Shown here piece by piece: positions 16,670-26,400 of a stretch of 64,000 nucleotides of DNA. The notes below the pieces were generated by a model that was given only the letters and a program-made list of their open reading frames with translations, was not told the origin of the DNA and did not search any database. Made by a program: the position numbers and the translations under genes. The stretch's first letter is position 1, and every line of letters starts with the position of its first letter. The DNA is from Candidatus Obscuribacterales bacterium (GTDB lineage Bacteria; Cyanobacteriota; Vampirovibrionia; Obscuribacterales; Obscuribacteraceae): positions 1-64,000 of the forward strand of contig JAKFVQ010000005.1 in assembly GCA_021732085.1 (NCBI GenBank), written 5' to 3'.

Positions 16670-18025
16670 ATGGAGTTCGATAGGTCAGCCGAAAATACAG
16701 CAAAAGCTAAAGAGGCGGACAACGGCGTCAACCTTGCATCTTTAACTGCGTCCTTAAATGCTTTCGAAAAACAATCGAAGCCAGTCGAGCGCGTTGCGAT
16801 TGAACCGAAGAGCGGAGACTCCTTCGGACAGCGCCCAGGCGACGGATTCCCTCAACCCTTTCCTTTCCCTCCCGGCGGTGGCTGGGGCGGCGGATGGGGA
16901 AATGGCTTCCCTGATGGCGGCATTATTCTTCGTGGACCTAATGACGGGCGTCCTGATCCGCGCGACACCAGAGATCCTCGACTGCCTAAAGAACCGCAAC
17001 CGCGGGTTCCGGGCGGAGATAGCAAAACCGATCCTAATTGCCCATGCAACAAACCCCACCGTCCGCTCCCACAGGAATGGGAAGCGGTAACTCCTGAAGA
17101 TCCGCTGAGAGCCAAGCTATGGCGAGAAACTGTCGTCATAGGTGGAGGAACTGCTGAAAGCTTCCTTTATGGAACGGCGAATTTACACAAACGTTTGCCT
17201 GAAATCGGTACATCAATGGCTATTGGTGCCGGTCTCTCGGCGATCACAAAATCAGGTAAAGGTGGTGCGGCTGCCGCGACCCTGGTTGGAATCTATTTTG
17301 CAGCGCGCTTTGTAGCGAACACCATTAACGATGATGAACGTTGGACCCGCGCGAGCAATGCTGTTGTGGACACATGGAATAATCCTGAGAACACAACGAG
17401 AAATATGCACGAGTTTTCACTCACTGCAGGTAATTTTGCGTTCGACACCACCGTAACTATGGGTGCCGGCTACATCGGTTATCACAATAAACCACTTGCT
17501 GATTTGATCTTCCAGATTCTCAGGTTCCCAATGCCGCTTCCGGCGCCGGTTCCAGTAGCTCCTGGATCGCCGCAACCGCGCGCTCCTGAGCCGAGAACTC
17601 CATTCCCAGCCCTGGGCAACGTGCCTATGTGGCTTGAAATTGCTCCGCCCCAGGGTTCATTGCCTTGGCCGGACACGATCATTCCTGATTGGCGTAAGCG
17701 TTGGCTCGATCGCCATAAAGAGAAGTCGCTCAAAGAAAATATCGATGAGCGCCTTGAAAAACCAGCTGTCGAACAGAAGCCGGAGGCGCAAAAGCCTGCC
17801 GAGCAAGCTAAGCCTGAAGAGAAGAAGCCTGAACCTGCCAAAGAGCAGACCAAGCCTCCTGAATTCAAATTCGATCCGTCTGATCGAAATCGACTTCTAT
17901 TTGCGCCTGCATCGCAAAGCCGCCGAAACGAATTCGTTCCGCAGTCAGTTAGCAATCCAGAGCAAAAGCCATCGAATACGATGATGAGCAATGAAGAATT
18001 AAAGCGCCTGTTAAACGCTCGCTAG
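16670..18025 (+). CDS. Pro/Gly-rich protein with glycine-rich hydrophobic core
   Basis: About 451 residues, of no recognised family. The N-terminal half is Pro/Gly/Asp-rich (FPPGGGWGGGWGNGFPDGG). A middle segment of about 120 residues is Gly/Ala-rich and moderately hydrophobic (MAIGAGLSAITKSGKGGAAA, then TLVGIYFAARFVAN). The C-terminal part is a Lys/Glu/Pro-rich linker (KPEAQKPAEQAKPEEKKPEP). There is no signal peptide. The ATG at 16670 (MEFDRSAENT) is chosen over TTG/ATG codons 60 bases upstream; neither has a strong ribosome site. It could associate with membrane through the middle segment, but the role is unknown. Confidence 0.7.
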   Translation: MEFDRSAENTAKAKEADNGVNLASLTASLNAFEKQSKPVERVAIEPKSGDSFGQRPGDGFPQPFPFPPGGGWGGGWGNGFPDGGIILRGPNDGRPDPRDTRDPRLPKEPQPRVPGGDSKTDPNCPCNKPHRPLPQEWEAVTPEDPLRAKLWRETVVIGGGTAESFLYGTANLHKRLPEIGTSMAIGAGLSAITKSGKGGAAAATLVGIYFAARFVANTINDDERWTRASNAVVDTWNNPENTTRNMHEFSLTAGNFAFDTTVTMGAGYIGYHNKPLADLIFQILRFPMPLPAPVPVAPGSPQPRAPEPRTPFPALGNVPMWLEIAPPQGSLPWPDTIIPDWRKRWLDRHKEKSLKENIDERLEKPAVEQKPEAQKPAEQAKPEEKKPEPAKEQTKPPEFKFDPSDRNRLLFAPASQSRRNEFVPQSVSNPEQKPSNTMMSNEELKRLLNAR

Positions 18026-18220
18026 TTCGTGCCGCTATTTGAACGAGGCGGGCCGCTCATTCGATTTGAAGCGACCTTGGAGCGCAGCATGCTGCAGTTC
18101 TGTGATTGCCGCGATTCCGATACACTGCGGGCCGCCACGGATGGCATACAGAATCAATGTCCGCCGCCTTAACTTTCGGATAGGTGTATTCCAGCGAGAA
18201 CGGTTATAAGCGCCTATGTA

Positions 18221-18346
18221 AATGGCCGGTCCCACCGGCCACCCTGGACGTAAGCTTGTGTCGCTGTCATCCTTTGTATAGCATGCCTTTTGGGGCTTCT
18301 TATGGCGTAATGGAAAAAAACGGAATGGCCGGCCTGGCCGGCCATT
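18221..18346. repeat. Pair of GGCCGG palindromic hairpins
   Basis: AATGGCCGGT...ACCGGCC (perfect arms 18223-18230 and 18234-18241) and AATGGCCGGC...GCCGGCCATT (10-bp perfect arms 18324-18333 and 18337-18346) share the start AATGGCCGG and both have 3-base loops. They lie between a plus-strand and a minus-strand gene (convergent) and may be REP-like elements or act as transcription stops. The remainder of 18026-18387 shows no supportable gene. Confidence 0.6.
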
Positions 18347-18387
18347 GCCCCAGGGTATTTCAGCAAATACTGCTACTTTGTCGCCAA

Positions 18388-18915
18388 TTACTTGTTTTTG
18401 AGTTCTTTCTCGATCGCGCCTGTGATCGACGAATCGGTTGGTGTTGTTTTAGGGCTGAAACGAGCTACGACTTCGCCTTTACGATTGACCAGGAATTTTT
18501 CGAAGTTCCAGGAGATTTCATCTGGTGTTCCGTCTCCGCCACCTACCTTTGGTTGCTTCTTGATCAAGAACGAATAAAGAGGATGCGTGCTTTCGCCCTT
18601 CACTACGATTTTTTCGAACATCGGGAAGTCGACTCCGAAATTCGAGCGGCAGAATTGTTGGATTTCGGAATTGCTGCCTGGTTCTTGGGAGCCAAATTCG
18701 TTAGCCGGAAATCCGAGTACTTCGAATCCTTCGTTCTTGTACTGGGAGTAAATCTTTTCCAGCCCCTCATATTGAGGTGTGAGACCGCATTTCGACGCTA
18801 CGTTGACGATAAGCAACACCTTGCCCTTGAATTCATCGAGCTTCTTTTCCGTGCCATCAATCAAACGCATCTTAAAGTCGTAAAGCTGGCTCATCGTTCC
18901 TTCAGAAGTAGTCAT
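18388..18915 (-). CDS. Glutathione peroxidase-family thiol peroxidase
   Basis: A 175-residue peroxidase that reduces hydrogen peroxide or lipid hydroperoxides, in bacteria usually with thioredoxin. The active site Cys43 lies in VNVASKCGLTPQY, with catalytic partners Gln78 (FPANEFGSQEPGS) and Trp136 (SWNFEKFLV). It has Cys rather than selenocysteine. There is no signal peptide, so it is cytoplasmic. The ATG at 18915 is preferred because AGGAG lies 6 nt upstream; another in-frame ATG two codons earlier abuts that site. Confidence 0.93.
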   Translation of the reverse strand: MTTSEGTMSQLYDFKMRLIDGTEKKLDEFKGKVLLIVNVASKCGLTPQYEGLEKIYSQYKNEGFEVLGFPANEFGSQEPGSNSEIQQFCRSNFGVDFPMFEKIVVKGESTHPLYSFLIKKQPKVGGGDGTPDEISWNFEKFLVNRKGEVVARFSPKTTPTDSSITGAIEKELKNK

Positions 18916-19144
18916 ATGCATCTCCTATCTACATCAGTGAAAAGCAAAAAGTAACCGCGGACCCTGCCGGCTTCCGGTTTTCGGGACGCCAAATATAAAA
19001 GTTGCGCATCTGCCCGAATATTGAGCCAAGATCATTGCAGAAACCAATGGCGAGTTCAATGAAGATCGATTTTTTACAAATAATCCGGGGGGAAGTAACA
19101 TTAAGACGCTAATCTCAGTCTCTCTCTGAAATCCGTGGGCCAGC

Positions 19145-20500
19145 ATGTCAACAATCATGTCAACGATAGCTTTTGAAGTCTCGATAATTTTGCTTCTCAT
19201 CCTTGCCAATGGCGTACTGTCGATGTCGGAGATGGCAATCGTTTCTTCTCGTAAAGCGCGCCTTTTGCAGTTGGCTGAGCACGGCGACAAAGGGGCGGCG
19301 CATGCCCTAAAGCTTCATGAATCTCCGAATGATTTTCTTTCGACTGTTCAGATCGGAATCACCATGGTCGGTATCTTGACCGGTGCATTTGGCGGCGCGA
19401 CATTGGCGGATGAGTTAACGTTGTTGCTAAAGCCGTTGCTGGGCGATGTCGGACATTATGCAAATGCATTTGCTATTGGTATCGTAGTTAGTATTACTAC
19501 TTTTCTTTCTCTGATTATTGGAGAGTTGGTTCCGAAGCGTTTGGCGCTCCATTCGCCTGAGAAAGTCGCGCGAATGGTTGCTATTCCGATGCGAAAGCTC
19601 TCGGCGTGTGTCAGTCCACTTGTTCACTTACTTGGTAAATCGACCAACTTCATTCTGGATCTATTCGGCATTAAAGAATCACTTGATCCGCCCGTTACGG
19701 AAGCTGAGATTCACGTGCTTGTGGAACAAGCAGCTGAAGCTGGCATCGTTGAAGAGTCTGAACAGGAGATGGTTGCAGAGGTTCTTCGTTTGGGCGACCG
19801 TCGCGTAACTTCGCTGATGACGCCTCGTACAGATATTGTTTGGATTGATCTCGATGCTACCCTAGAGGAAATAATTGACATTATTGCCGAGTCGAAACAT
19901 ACGCGCTTTCCAGTTGCCGAGGGCTCGCTCGATACTGTTCACGGCATAGTTGAGGCGAAGGATTTGCTTCCCGCGATTGTCAAACGAGAAAGTATTGACT
20001 TGCGGCAACTCGCGCACGAACCACTGGTGATACCAGAGAGCCTTTCCGGATTGGATGTGTTGGAGCGTTTGCGTGATGAGCACGCAAAGCTCGCGCTTGT
20101 GATGAGTGAATATGGTGGGCTTCAGGGTATGATAACGAGCGAGGATATCTTCCACGCGATTGTTGGGCATTTGCCAGAGGCTGGCATTGCTCCGAAATGG
20201 GAAGCCGTACAGCGTGAGGACGGTTCATGGTTGCTGGATGGGCAAATGCCGATCGATGATTTTCAGGAGATGTTTGAACTTCCAAGCGTCGTGGTGCACG
20301 ACGGCGAAGGCGAAGATGGTGAAGAGTCAGAAAATGATTTTCAGTTCCAGACGCTTGCTGGTTTTATTCTTGCGCAGCTTCAACGCATCCCGAAAACTGG
20401 CGAAAAATTCCAGTGGCGAGATCTGCACTTCGAGATTGTAGACCTCGATCGCCATCGAATTGATAAAGTGTTGGTCAGGCGCGCGGTTGACCCTGCATAG
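19145..20500 (+). CDS. CNNM/CorC (HlyC-CorC) family membrane protein
   Basis: A 451-residue protein. An N-terminal CNNM transmembrane domain (ISIILLLILANGVLS-like first helix; SLIIGELVPKRLALHSPE signature) is followed by two CBS domains (EVLRLGDRRVTSLMTPRTDI, then SLSGLDVLERLRDEHAKLAL). A C-terminal CorC_HlyC domain contains DGSWLLDGQMPIDDF. The family is linked to Mg2+/Co2+ and Na+ handling. Older 'hemolysin' names are misleading. No operon partner is visible. Confidence 0.92.
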   Translation: MSTIMSTIAFEVSIILLLILANGVLSMSEMAIVSSRKARLLQLAEHGDKGAAHALKLHESPNDFLSTVQIGITMVGILTGAFGGATLADELTLLLKPLLGDVGHYANAFAIGIVVSITTFLSLIIGELVPKRLALHSPEKVARMVAIPMRKLSACVSPLVHLLGKSTNFILDLFGIKESLDPPVTEAEIHVLVEQAAEAGIVEESEQEMVAEVLRLGDRRVTSLMTPRTDIVWIDLDATLEEIIDIIAESKHTRFPVAEGSLDTVHGIVEAKDLLPAIVKRESIDLRQLAHEPLVIPESLSGLDVLERLRDEHAKLALVMSEYGGLQGMITSEDIFHAIVGHLPEAGIAPKWEAVQREDGSWLLDGQMPIDDFQEMFELPSVVVHDGEGEDGEESENDFQFQTLAGFILAQLQRIPKTGEKFQWRDLHFEIVDLDRHRIDKVLVRRAVDPA

Positions 20501-20510
20501 ACAAGCATAT

Positions 20511-20536
20511 GAGCGGGCTGGTAGCCCGCGCTCCCA
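20511..20536 (+). repeat. REP-like hairpin between convergent genes
   Basis: GCGGGCT (20513-20519) pairs with AGCCCGC (20523-20529), followed by GCTCCCA. It is the same design as the element at 24437-24460 on the opposite strand, where the corresponding arms read GCAGG/CCTGC: paired bases differ together. It lies between two stop codons, where it may also stop transcription from both sides. Confidence 0.65.
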
Positions 20537-20546
20537 CAAACGTAGC

Positions 20547-22082
20547 TCAATCCACAATCTCAATAAGCGCCAAGGTCTGCGGCTTCAGCGTCATCTTCAA
20601 TTCCGAATTCTCATTCAGAGGCATGCTTTCAGGTGGACCCATTTCAGCTGCCTTCTTCAGTTGGGCTTGTTGCTCCCTGCTCGGAAACTGTGGCTTGCCC
20701 ATCTTCTCCCAAGCAGTGAGCGCTGAACCATGATCCTTATCCAGTATGTGCACGTGTGCTTTCTTTGTCCTGGCGACACCGTTTAGCTTAACCGTGAAAT
20801 CTTTAGTCGTGCCTGGCTTCTCGGCTGGTCCATAATTCCACAGCGCAAAAACTAAATTACCCGCTCGATCTCGAGTAGCGATTACCGATGTCGAATCAAC
20901 TGAAATACGCTCATCCCCAAGCATGTGCATAAGTTTGAATGCATTGAATGCTGCTTTTGGAATTCCGCCCGGTGCGATGAGTCCAAAGCCGCCAGAAAAA
21001 GGCGTATTAGCGATCCCGTTTTCTTCGAAGACATCTGAGAATGTCCAAAATGACATTCCGTTTGCTAATCCATCACATTGTCGAATGTTGTTCGCCAGCC
21101 ATGGGCCCATAAATGCGGAGTCAGTCACGTTCACTTCGTTCATCCAGCTGGCGTTGTATTCGCTCCAAATGATCGGCAACTCAGGGCGCTTGGATGCTTT
21201 GACGATGTCGTATATTTTTTTCACGTTGCTGAATAACACATCCCTGCGCGGCTCGTCCTTTTCTTTGTATGCCTTTTCATCAGATTCGTTTGCATAGTTG
21301 TGAGTCGAAACAAAATCGACGGGCACGTTTTGTTTGACACAATGTTCAATGAAGTCTGCCATCCACTCCTGGGTTGCGGTGGACGGTCCGCCGACGCGCA
21401 AGCGGGAATCGCAGCGTTTAATTGCTTTTACTGCGGTGTCATAAAGTTTGAAATAAGATTCCTGCTTAGGCTCGCCGGTCCAGAATGCAATATCCGGTTC
21501 ATTCCAAACTTCAAAGTACCACTGTGATACCTCTTCAATGCCGTAGCGCTCGACTAGATGCTTCACGAATTGGTAGTTGAGCTCACCCCATTTATCCCAG
21601 TCTTTGGGCGGACCGACCAGAGGTTTGTACCAGAAATCGTGCACCGAGGGCGGTGTCTGGCTCAGCTTGGCGGGCATGAAACTCAGTTCGACAAATGGGC
21701 GTACTCCAAGATCAAGCAGCCCGTCGTAGATTTGATCGATATAGGTGAAGTTGTAAATCGGCTTGCCATCTTTGTCTTCATCGTAGAGGCCGACTTCATC
21801 GTGGAAAATGTTGTGAAAGCGAACGTACTTCACATCGGCGATGGTTTTCACTTTTCGCAAGTCATTCCTATAGCTTTCGCGGAGGCTGAGGATTGCTCGG
21901 CCGGATCCGAACATTTGCTCCCACATATGCACGAATGGCTTTCCCGGGGCGTTGCTGTCAATAACAATCGTTTCAGTGGTGACCGCGAAAGATGATTGCA
22001 CGAAGTTTGCAAGACTAAATGCCAGGGCCAGCGATATGGTGAGACGGCGTTGAAGTTTTGACAGAAACATATTTAGGCTCAT
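20547..22082 (-). CDS. Exported GH39-like glycoside hydrolase
   Basis: A 511-residue protein with a signal peptide (ISLALAFSLANFVQSSFA). A TIM-barrel like GH39 beta-xylosidases/iduronidases has the acid/base Glu in WYFEVWNEPDIAFW and the nucleophile Glu in LPIIWSEYNASWM. A C-terminal beta-domain ends LKPQTLALIEIVD, as in GH39. It is expected to hydrolyse a glycosidic bond in a plant- or biofilm-derived polysaccharide outside the cytoplasm; the substrate is not predictable. ATG 22082 gives a complete signal peptide; the internal ATG 22070 is an alternative. Confidence 0.88.
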   Translation of the reverse strand: MSLNMFLSKLQRRLTISLALAFSLANFVQSSFAVTTETIVIDSNAPGKPFVHMWEQMFGSGRAILSLRESYRNDLRKVKTIADVKYVRFHNIFHDEVGLYDEDKDGKPIYNFTYIDQIYDGLLDLGVRPFVELSFMPAKLSQTPPSVHDFWYKPLVGPPKDWDKWGELNYQFVKHLVERYGIEEVSQWYFEVWNEPDIAFWTGEPKQESYFKLYDTAVKAIKRCDSRLRVGGPSTATQEWMADFIEHCVKQNVPVDFVSTHNYANESDEKAYKEKDEPRRDVLFSNVKKIYDIVKASKRPELPIIWSEYNASWMNEVNVTDSAFMGPWLANNIRQCDGLANGMSFWTFSDVFEENGIANTPFSGGFGLIAPGGIPKAAFNAFKLMHMLGDERISVDSTSVIATRDRAGNLVFALWNYGPAEKPGTTKDFTVKLNGVARTKKAHVHILDKDHGSALTAWEKMGKPQFPSREQQAQLKKAAEMGPPESMPLNENSELKMTLKPQTLALIEIVD

Positions 22083-22311
22083 GAAAATGGAATTGGTGCT
22101 TATTGTATAGCGAATGGAATTTCTTTAACTGAAGCGACAATAATGCTTTTCAGTGCGGAATTATGCAAATACCCATGTGAATATTGTCTCTACAAGGTCC
22201 GTATTATCACGGAATGATTTTTGTTATATCGCACACATCGCAGTCACGCTGTTTCAAAGACAATGTATTTGGTTGATTGGATGCATTGCATTATTACTAG
22301 AGGAAGATTCT

Positions 22312-22653
22312 ATGACCGCCGAACGAGAAATGGACAACGTCCAGCAAGCACAACCAGCTGCCGAGGAAGAGAAGAGATCGTTAGTTGATTTTCCGACTTC
22401 AAAGGATGGGCTAAAGGATTTTTTGACAGCAGCTTCCCACACAGATAGCAAGAGCGAGAAGCCAGAGGACAAATCGTGTGCTCTTGGACTGTATTTGGAG
22501 CCCGGGACCACCGTCGATGTAGACAAGGATTGCAACTTCAAAGTGCGACCGATGACGCCAGAGGAGCGTGTAGCGGACGAGAAGAGGCGTGAGTATTACA
22601 AGTCACCGCAGTACAAAAAGGATCAAGAAGAAATTCTTCGCCGCTTGCAGTAA
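22312..22653 (+). CDS. Small acidic protein of unknown function
   Basis: A 113-residue charged protein (MTAEREMDNVQQAQPAAEEE) with a short VDFPTSKDGLKDFLTAA segment and a basic-acidic C-terminus (RREYYKSPQYKKDQEEILRR). No signal peptide or membrane segment is present. GAGGAAG 7 nt upstream sets the start at 22312. The family is not recognised; it resembles the other small hydrophilic proteins here in composition and strong ribosome site. Confidence 0.65.
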   Translation: MTAEREMDNVQQAQPAAEEEKRSLVDFPTSKDGLKDFLTAASHTDSKSEKPEDKSCALGLYLEPGTTVDVDKDCNFKVRPMTPEERVADEKRREYYKSPQYKKDQEEILRRLQ

Positions 22654-22767
22654 CGCTTTTAGGATTAACCTAGTTCTGGACGCGCATTCAAAGGCATTTT
22701 CTGAGTTGTCTGGATCTTTCGATACCTAACGTTTAGTGATGCAAGATTGAATGGTAAGCTATGTTCC

Positions 22768-23403
22768 TTAGGCAAGGTAATCGGCGATTACCTTCAGATC
22801 ATCCACAAATAGATCGAACTCTCTTTCACAATCTTCTGACGAACGCTGGCGCAGAATTGAAGATGGATGAACTGTCGCAATTGTCGACTCTGCAAAGGCG
22901 CTGGCGAATATCTTTCCGCGCTCCTTCGTCACTTTGAAATCCTTGCCCAAGAGCGCCTGCGCCGCAGTTGCGCCCAGCAAAACAAGAATTTCTGGTTTAA
23001 TGAGAGCGATCTCTTCCTCAAGCCAGGGAAGACAAGCGCCGACTTCTCGTCCGCTGGGCTTTTTGTGCAGGCGCAGTTTACCTTTTGGCTCCCATTTGAA
23101 ATGCTTAACAACGTTGCTGACGTAAGCGTCTTCGCGATTAATGCCAGCGGCGACCAGCGCTTTATCAAGCAATTTACCCGCGGGCCCGACAAATGGTGCT
23201 CCGGCCAAGTCCTCATCGTTTCCAGGCTGTTCGCCTACTAACATCACACGCGCCTTTAGTTTGCCTTCGCCGAAGACTGTTTGCGTGCCAAGCTTGTATA
23301 ATTCGCATGCCTTGCAATGTTCGGCTGCCTCCTTGAGCTTACGCAAAGTCGGACGTTCGGGAATACAAATTCGAGCAGTCGTTTGCTCTTTTCTGAGTGC
23401 CAT
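22768..23403 (-). CDS. udgX: UdgX-type uracil-DNA glycosylase
   Basis: A 211-residue Fe-S uracil-DNA glycosylase. Motif A is [20 protein letters not shown] (Glu58), motif B is TVHPSSIL (His179), and candidate cluster cysteines include 30, 33 and 124. The loop [18 protein letters not shown] corresponds to the KRRIH R-loop that defines UdgX. In UdgX that loop's His forms a covalent bond with the abasic DNA after uracil removal; here it would be His113, in KLRLH. CGGAG 8 nt upstream of 23403 supports the start. It is divergent from the DnaE gene, 39 bp apart, suggesting shared control in repair. Confidence 0.9.
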   Translation of the reverse strand: MALRKEQTTARICIPERPTLRKLKEAAEHCKACELYKLGTQTVFGEGKLKARVMLVGEQPGNDEDLAGAPFVGPAGKLLDKALVAAGINREDAYVSNVVKHFKWEPKGKLRLHKKPSGREVGACLPWLEEEIALIKPEILVLLGATAAQALLGKDFKVTKERGKIFASAFAESTIATVHPSSILRQRSSEDCEREFDLFVDDLKVIADYLA

Positions 23404-23442
23404 GGCAGGCTCCGGGATTAAAGTGATACTTCAATTATAACG

Positions 23443-26400
23443 ATGTACATTCCGCTACATGTCTACAGCGATTTTTCACTAGGGGTTGGAACAGCTTCTG
23501 CTGCGGATCTCCCACAGCGGGCCGCCGAATTAGAGATTCCCGCCATTGCGCTCACTGACATTGAGACGCTTGCTGCTCAAATTCGCTTCCACCATGAATG
23601 CAAGAGTCGCGGTGTGAAGGCGATATCAGGAGTTGAGCTACGCCAGGGCTTTCTAGTCGATAATCCTATCGGTCAAGAACAGGGTCGCGTCGTGTTGCTT
23701 GCACGCAATGAGCTAGGTTATGAATTGCTTTGTCGGATTGTCAGTGCGCGAAGAGGTGGTGCAAAACCAGATGCGGTATCGCCTGCGGTGCGTATTGCCG
23801 AGTTCGCCTCTGAATTGAAGAACAATGTGTTTGTTTTAAGTGATGATGCTGCGGTCTTGGAAGCTCTTTTGAATTCCGGTATAGAGCCGGCACTCTTGCG
23901 TTGTCTTCTTGTGCGTCCTTATGTCGGGTTGCAAGAGGACCTGTTGCTTGCTTGCGCAAAGAAAAATGGTATCGCTTTGCTGGCCGATCCTCATGTTGTA
24001 ATGTTGAAGCCGGAGGACAGGCCGCTCCATCTTTTGCAGATGGCAATCAGACTGCAAATGCCAGTCGATAAGATTCGCTCCTTTGCTCACTCAAGCGATA
24101 GGCACTTGATCGCAACGGATAAATTCGAGATGCTATTTGCTGATTTGCCAGAGGCGATTGAAGAAACAACTTGGGTCGCAGATCAATGCGATTTAGATTT
24201 GACCAGGTCGCGTCATATCTTTCCAAAAGTAGATCTGAGTTCGTTGAGAAAGTACCGCAAAGGTGGGGATTTAGATCCGCAACCTGAAGCAGCTTCTCAG
24301 AGAACTCCTGCTCCAGAGTCTAGTAAAGGGCTGCGAGCTGAGCTAACAGGAGCGCAGTCTTCTGTCCCGATTGATGCGGGAGTTTCGGCTCTGGAACCTG
24401 CAGCTTCCGGCGTGCTCCAGAGTGCAGGTGCTTTAATGGGAGCGCAGGTTTCCAGCCTGCTTCAATCAGGCGGATCAGCAGATGATGCCACGCGAAATGA
24501 GGAGCAGGATTTTCTAAAGACCTGCTGCTTGGAGGGACTGGCACAAAAAGGATTAGCTGCGGATCCTGTTTACACAACGCGCCTACAGACGGAGCTGGAT
24601 GTGATCGCTGAGCAGGGCTTCGCGCCCTACTTCCTGGTAGTGGCGGAAATCGTGGAACAAGCCAGATCGATGGGTCTGGAGATAGCGGCGCGCGGCTCTG
24701 GTGTCAGCTCACTTGTTACTTTTGTGATGGGGATAACCAACATTGACCCCGTCCGTAATGGTCTATTCTTCGAGCGCTTCCTCCATCAACACAGAATGGA
24801 GTTGCCTGACCTTGATCTCGACTTTGATTCGAATCGGCGCGATGAAATTATTGAATGGGTCTTTCGTCGTTTCGGAAAAGATCGTGTTGCGATGGTTTGT
24901 TCATACATGACTTTCCAGCGCCGCTCGGCCTTGAGGGAAGGTCTTAAGGCGCTTGGAATGCCGCTCAAGGAGATCGATGAGTTTTGCAAGACTGTTCCAT
25001 TGGAGGAGCTGTCGAAGGAAGAGCAGGATCTCTTTTCGCGGAAGAACTTGGACGATCCGTTTGAAATTCCGGTGGATAATTTGGTTGAACCCTATCGTTC
25101 ATTTTTGCCGTGGGTTCTTAAACTAATCGGAAAGCCTCATCATATTTCTATCCATCCGGGTGGTTTGGTGATTGCCGATAGAGAAATCGCCAGGTGCGCA
25201 CCCATTGAGCGGGCGCCAAAAGGAATTCGCGTTACCCAGTATGAAATGCGTGCCGCCGAGTTGGCTGGACTTGTCAAAATTGATTTGCTTGGAAATAGAT
25301 GTCTCAGCGAACTGCAGGCAACTTTGGAGTTAGTCAAAGAAAAATGCGCAAAGGAGCAGAGAGAATCCAGCGCTTCTTCGCGCGCGCATGAACTGACTGC
25401 TGAACGAACTCGTGAGCGTGACTTGTATGCTTCACTAAAATCGATCCAGGATATTCCAATAGATGATCCTAAAACGCTTGAATTGATTTCGGAAGCAAGA
25501 ACAATCGGCTGCTTTCAGATTGAAACGCCAGTGATGCGATCTGTTCTATCCAGAATGCCCATCAGGGGCGTGCACGATGTTGTGGCGGCTTTGGCAATCG
25601 CGCGTCCAGGTCCTGCGGCAGGCAAAGCAAAAGCTGCGTTCTTAAAACGGGCTCGCGGCGAAGATCAACCGACTCCGCCACATGAGCTACTTGAAGATTG
25701 CTTGAAGGAAACGTACGGTCTGCCTTTGTATGATGAGCAAATCATGCTGATGATTTCTCAGCTTTCGGGCTGGTCGTTAGCCGAGGCGGATTCTATGCGT
25801 GAACAAGTTATTCACGCTCAACTTGATCCTGACATGCAGGACAAGTTGCAAGAAAAATTCATCCAGGCGTCTGTGTCCATGGGTGCCACCGCATCTGGTG
25901 CTGGCGCCGTCTGGAAGGTCGTGGATAATTTTGCAGCGTACTCCTTCAATAAGGCTCATGCCTGCAGTTATGCCATGCTGGCTTATCTTTCAGCGTTCCT
26001 GAAGACCCATGTACCGTCCGAGTATGCGTGTGCTGTCCTCAATAATCATGGAGGACTTTATGCGTTGCGTTCGCTTGCCTCAGATTTTCAGAGATGTGGT
26101 GTTCGCATTCTAGCGCCGAACGTGAATCACTCTTTTGCACGCTGCTCCATGGAGGGAAGCACCGTGCGTGTTGGGCTGGACCAAATCAAATACTTGACTC
26201 AAGCATCCAAGCGCAAAATCATCTTGCATCGAGAATCGTCTGGTCCGTTTAAGACCTTGGCAGAGTTCTTGAAGAAGGTTCCAATTTCAGCTCGCGAGCT
26301 GGAAGCGTTGGTGCTCGCCGGCGTCTGTGATGGACTTGCTCCTCTTTCGCCGGATCTTTATCCATTCGCTCATGAAGGAGTGCTTAAAGCTTTGGGCAAA

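Noticed and set aside
18035-18235. A 66-codon minus-strand frame downstream of the Pro-rich protein gene
   Set aside because: Part of it looks protein-like, but another frame of the same strand is equally suggestive and no good start or family is visible; possibly a decayed gene, too weak to list.
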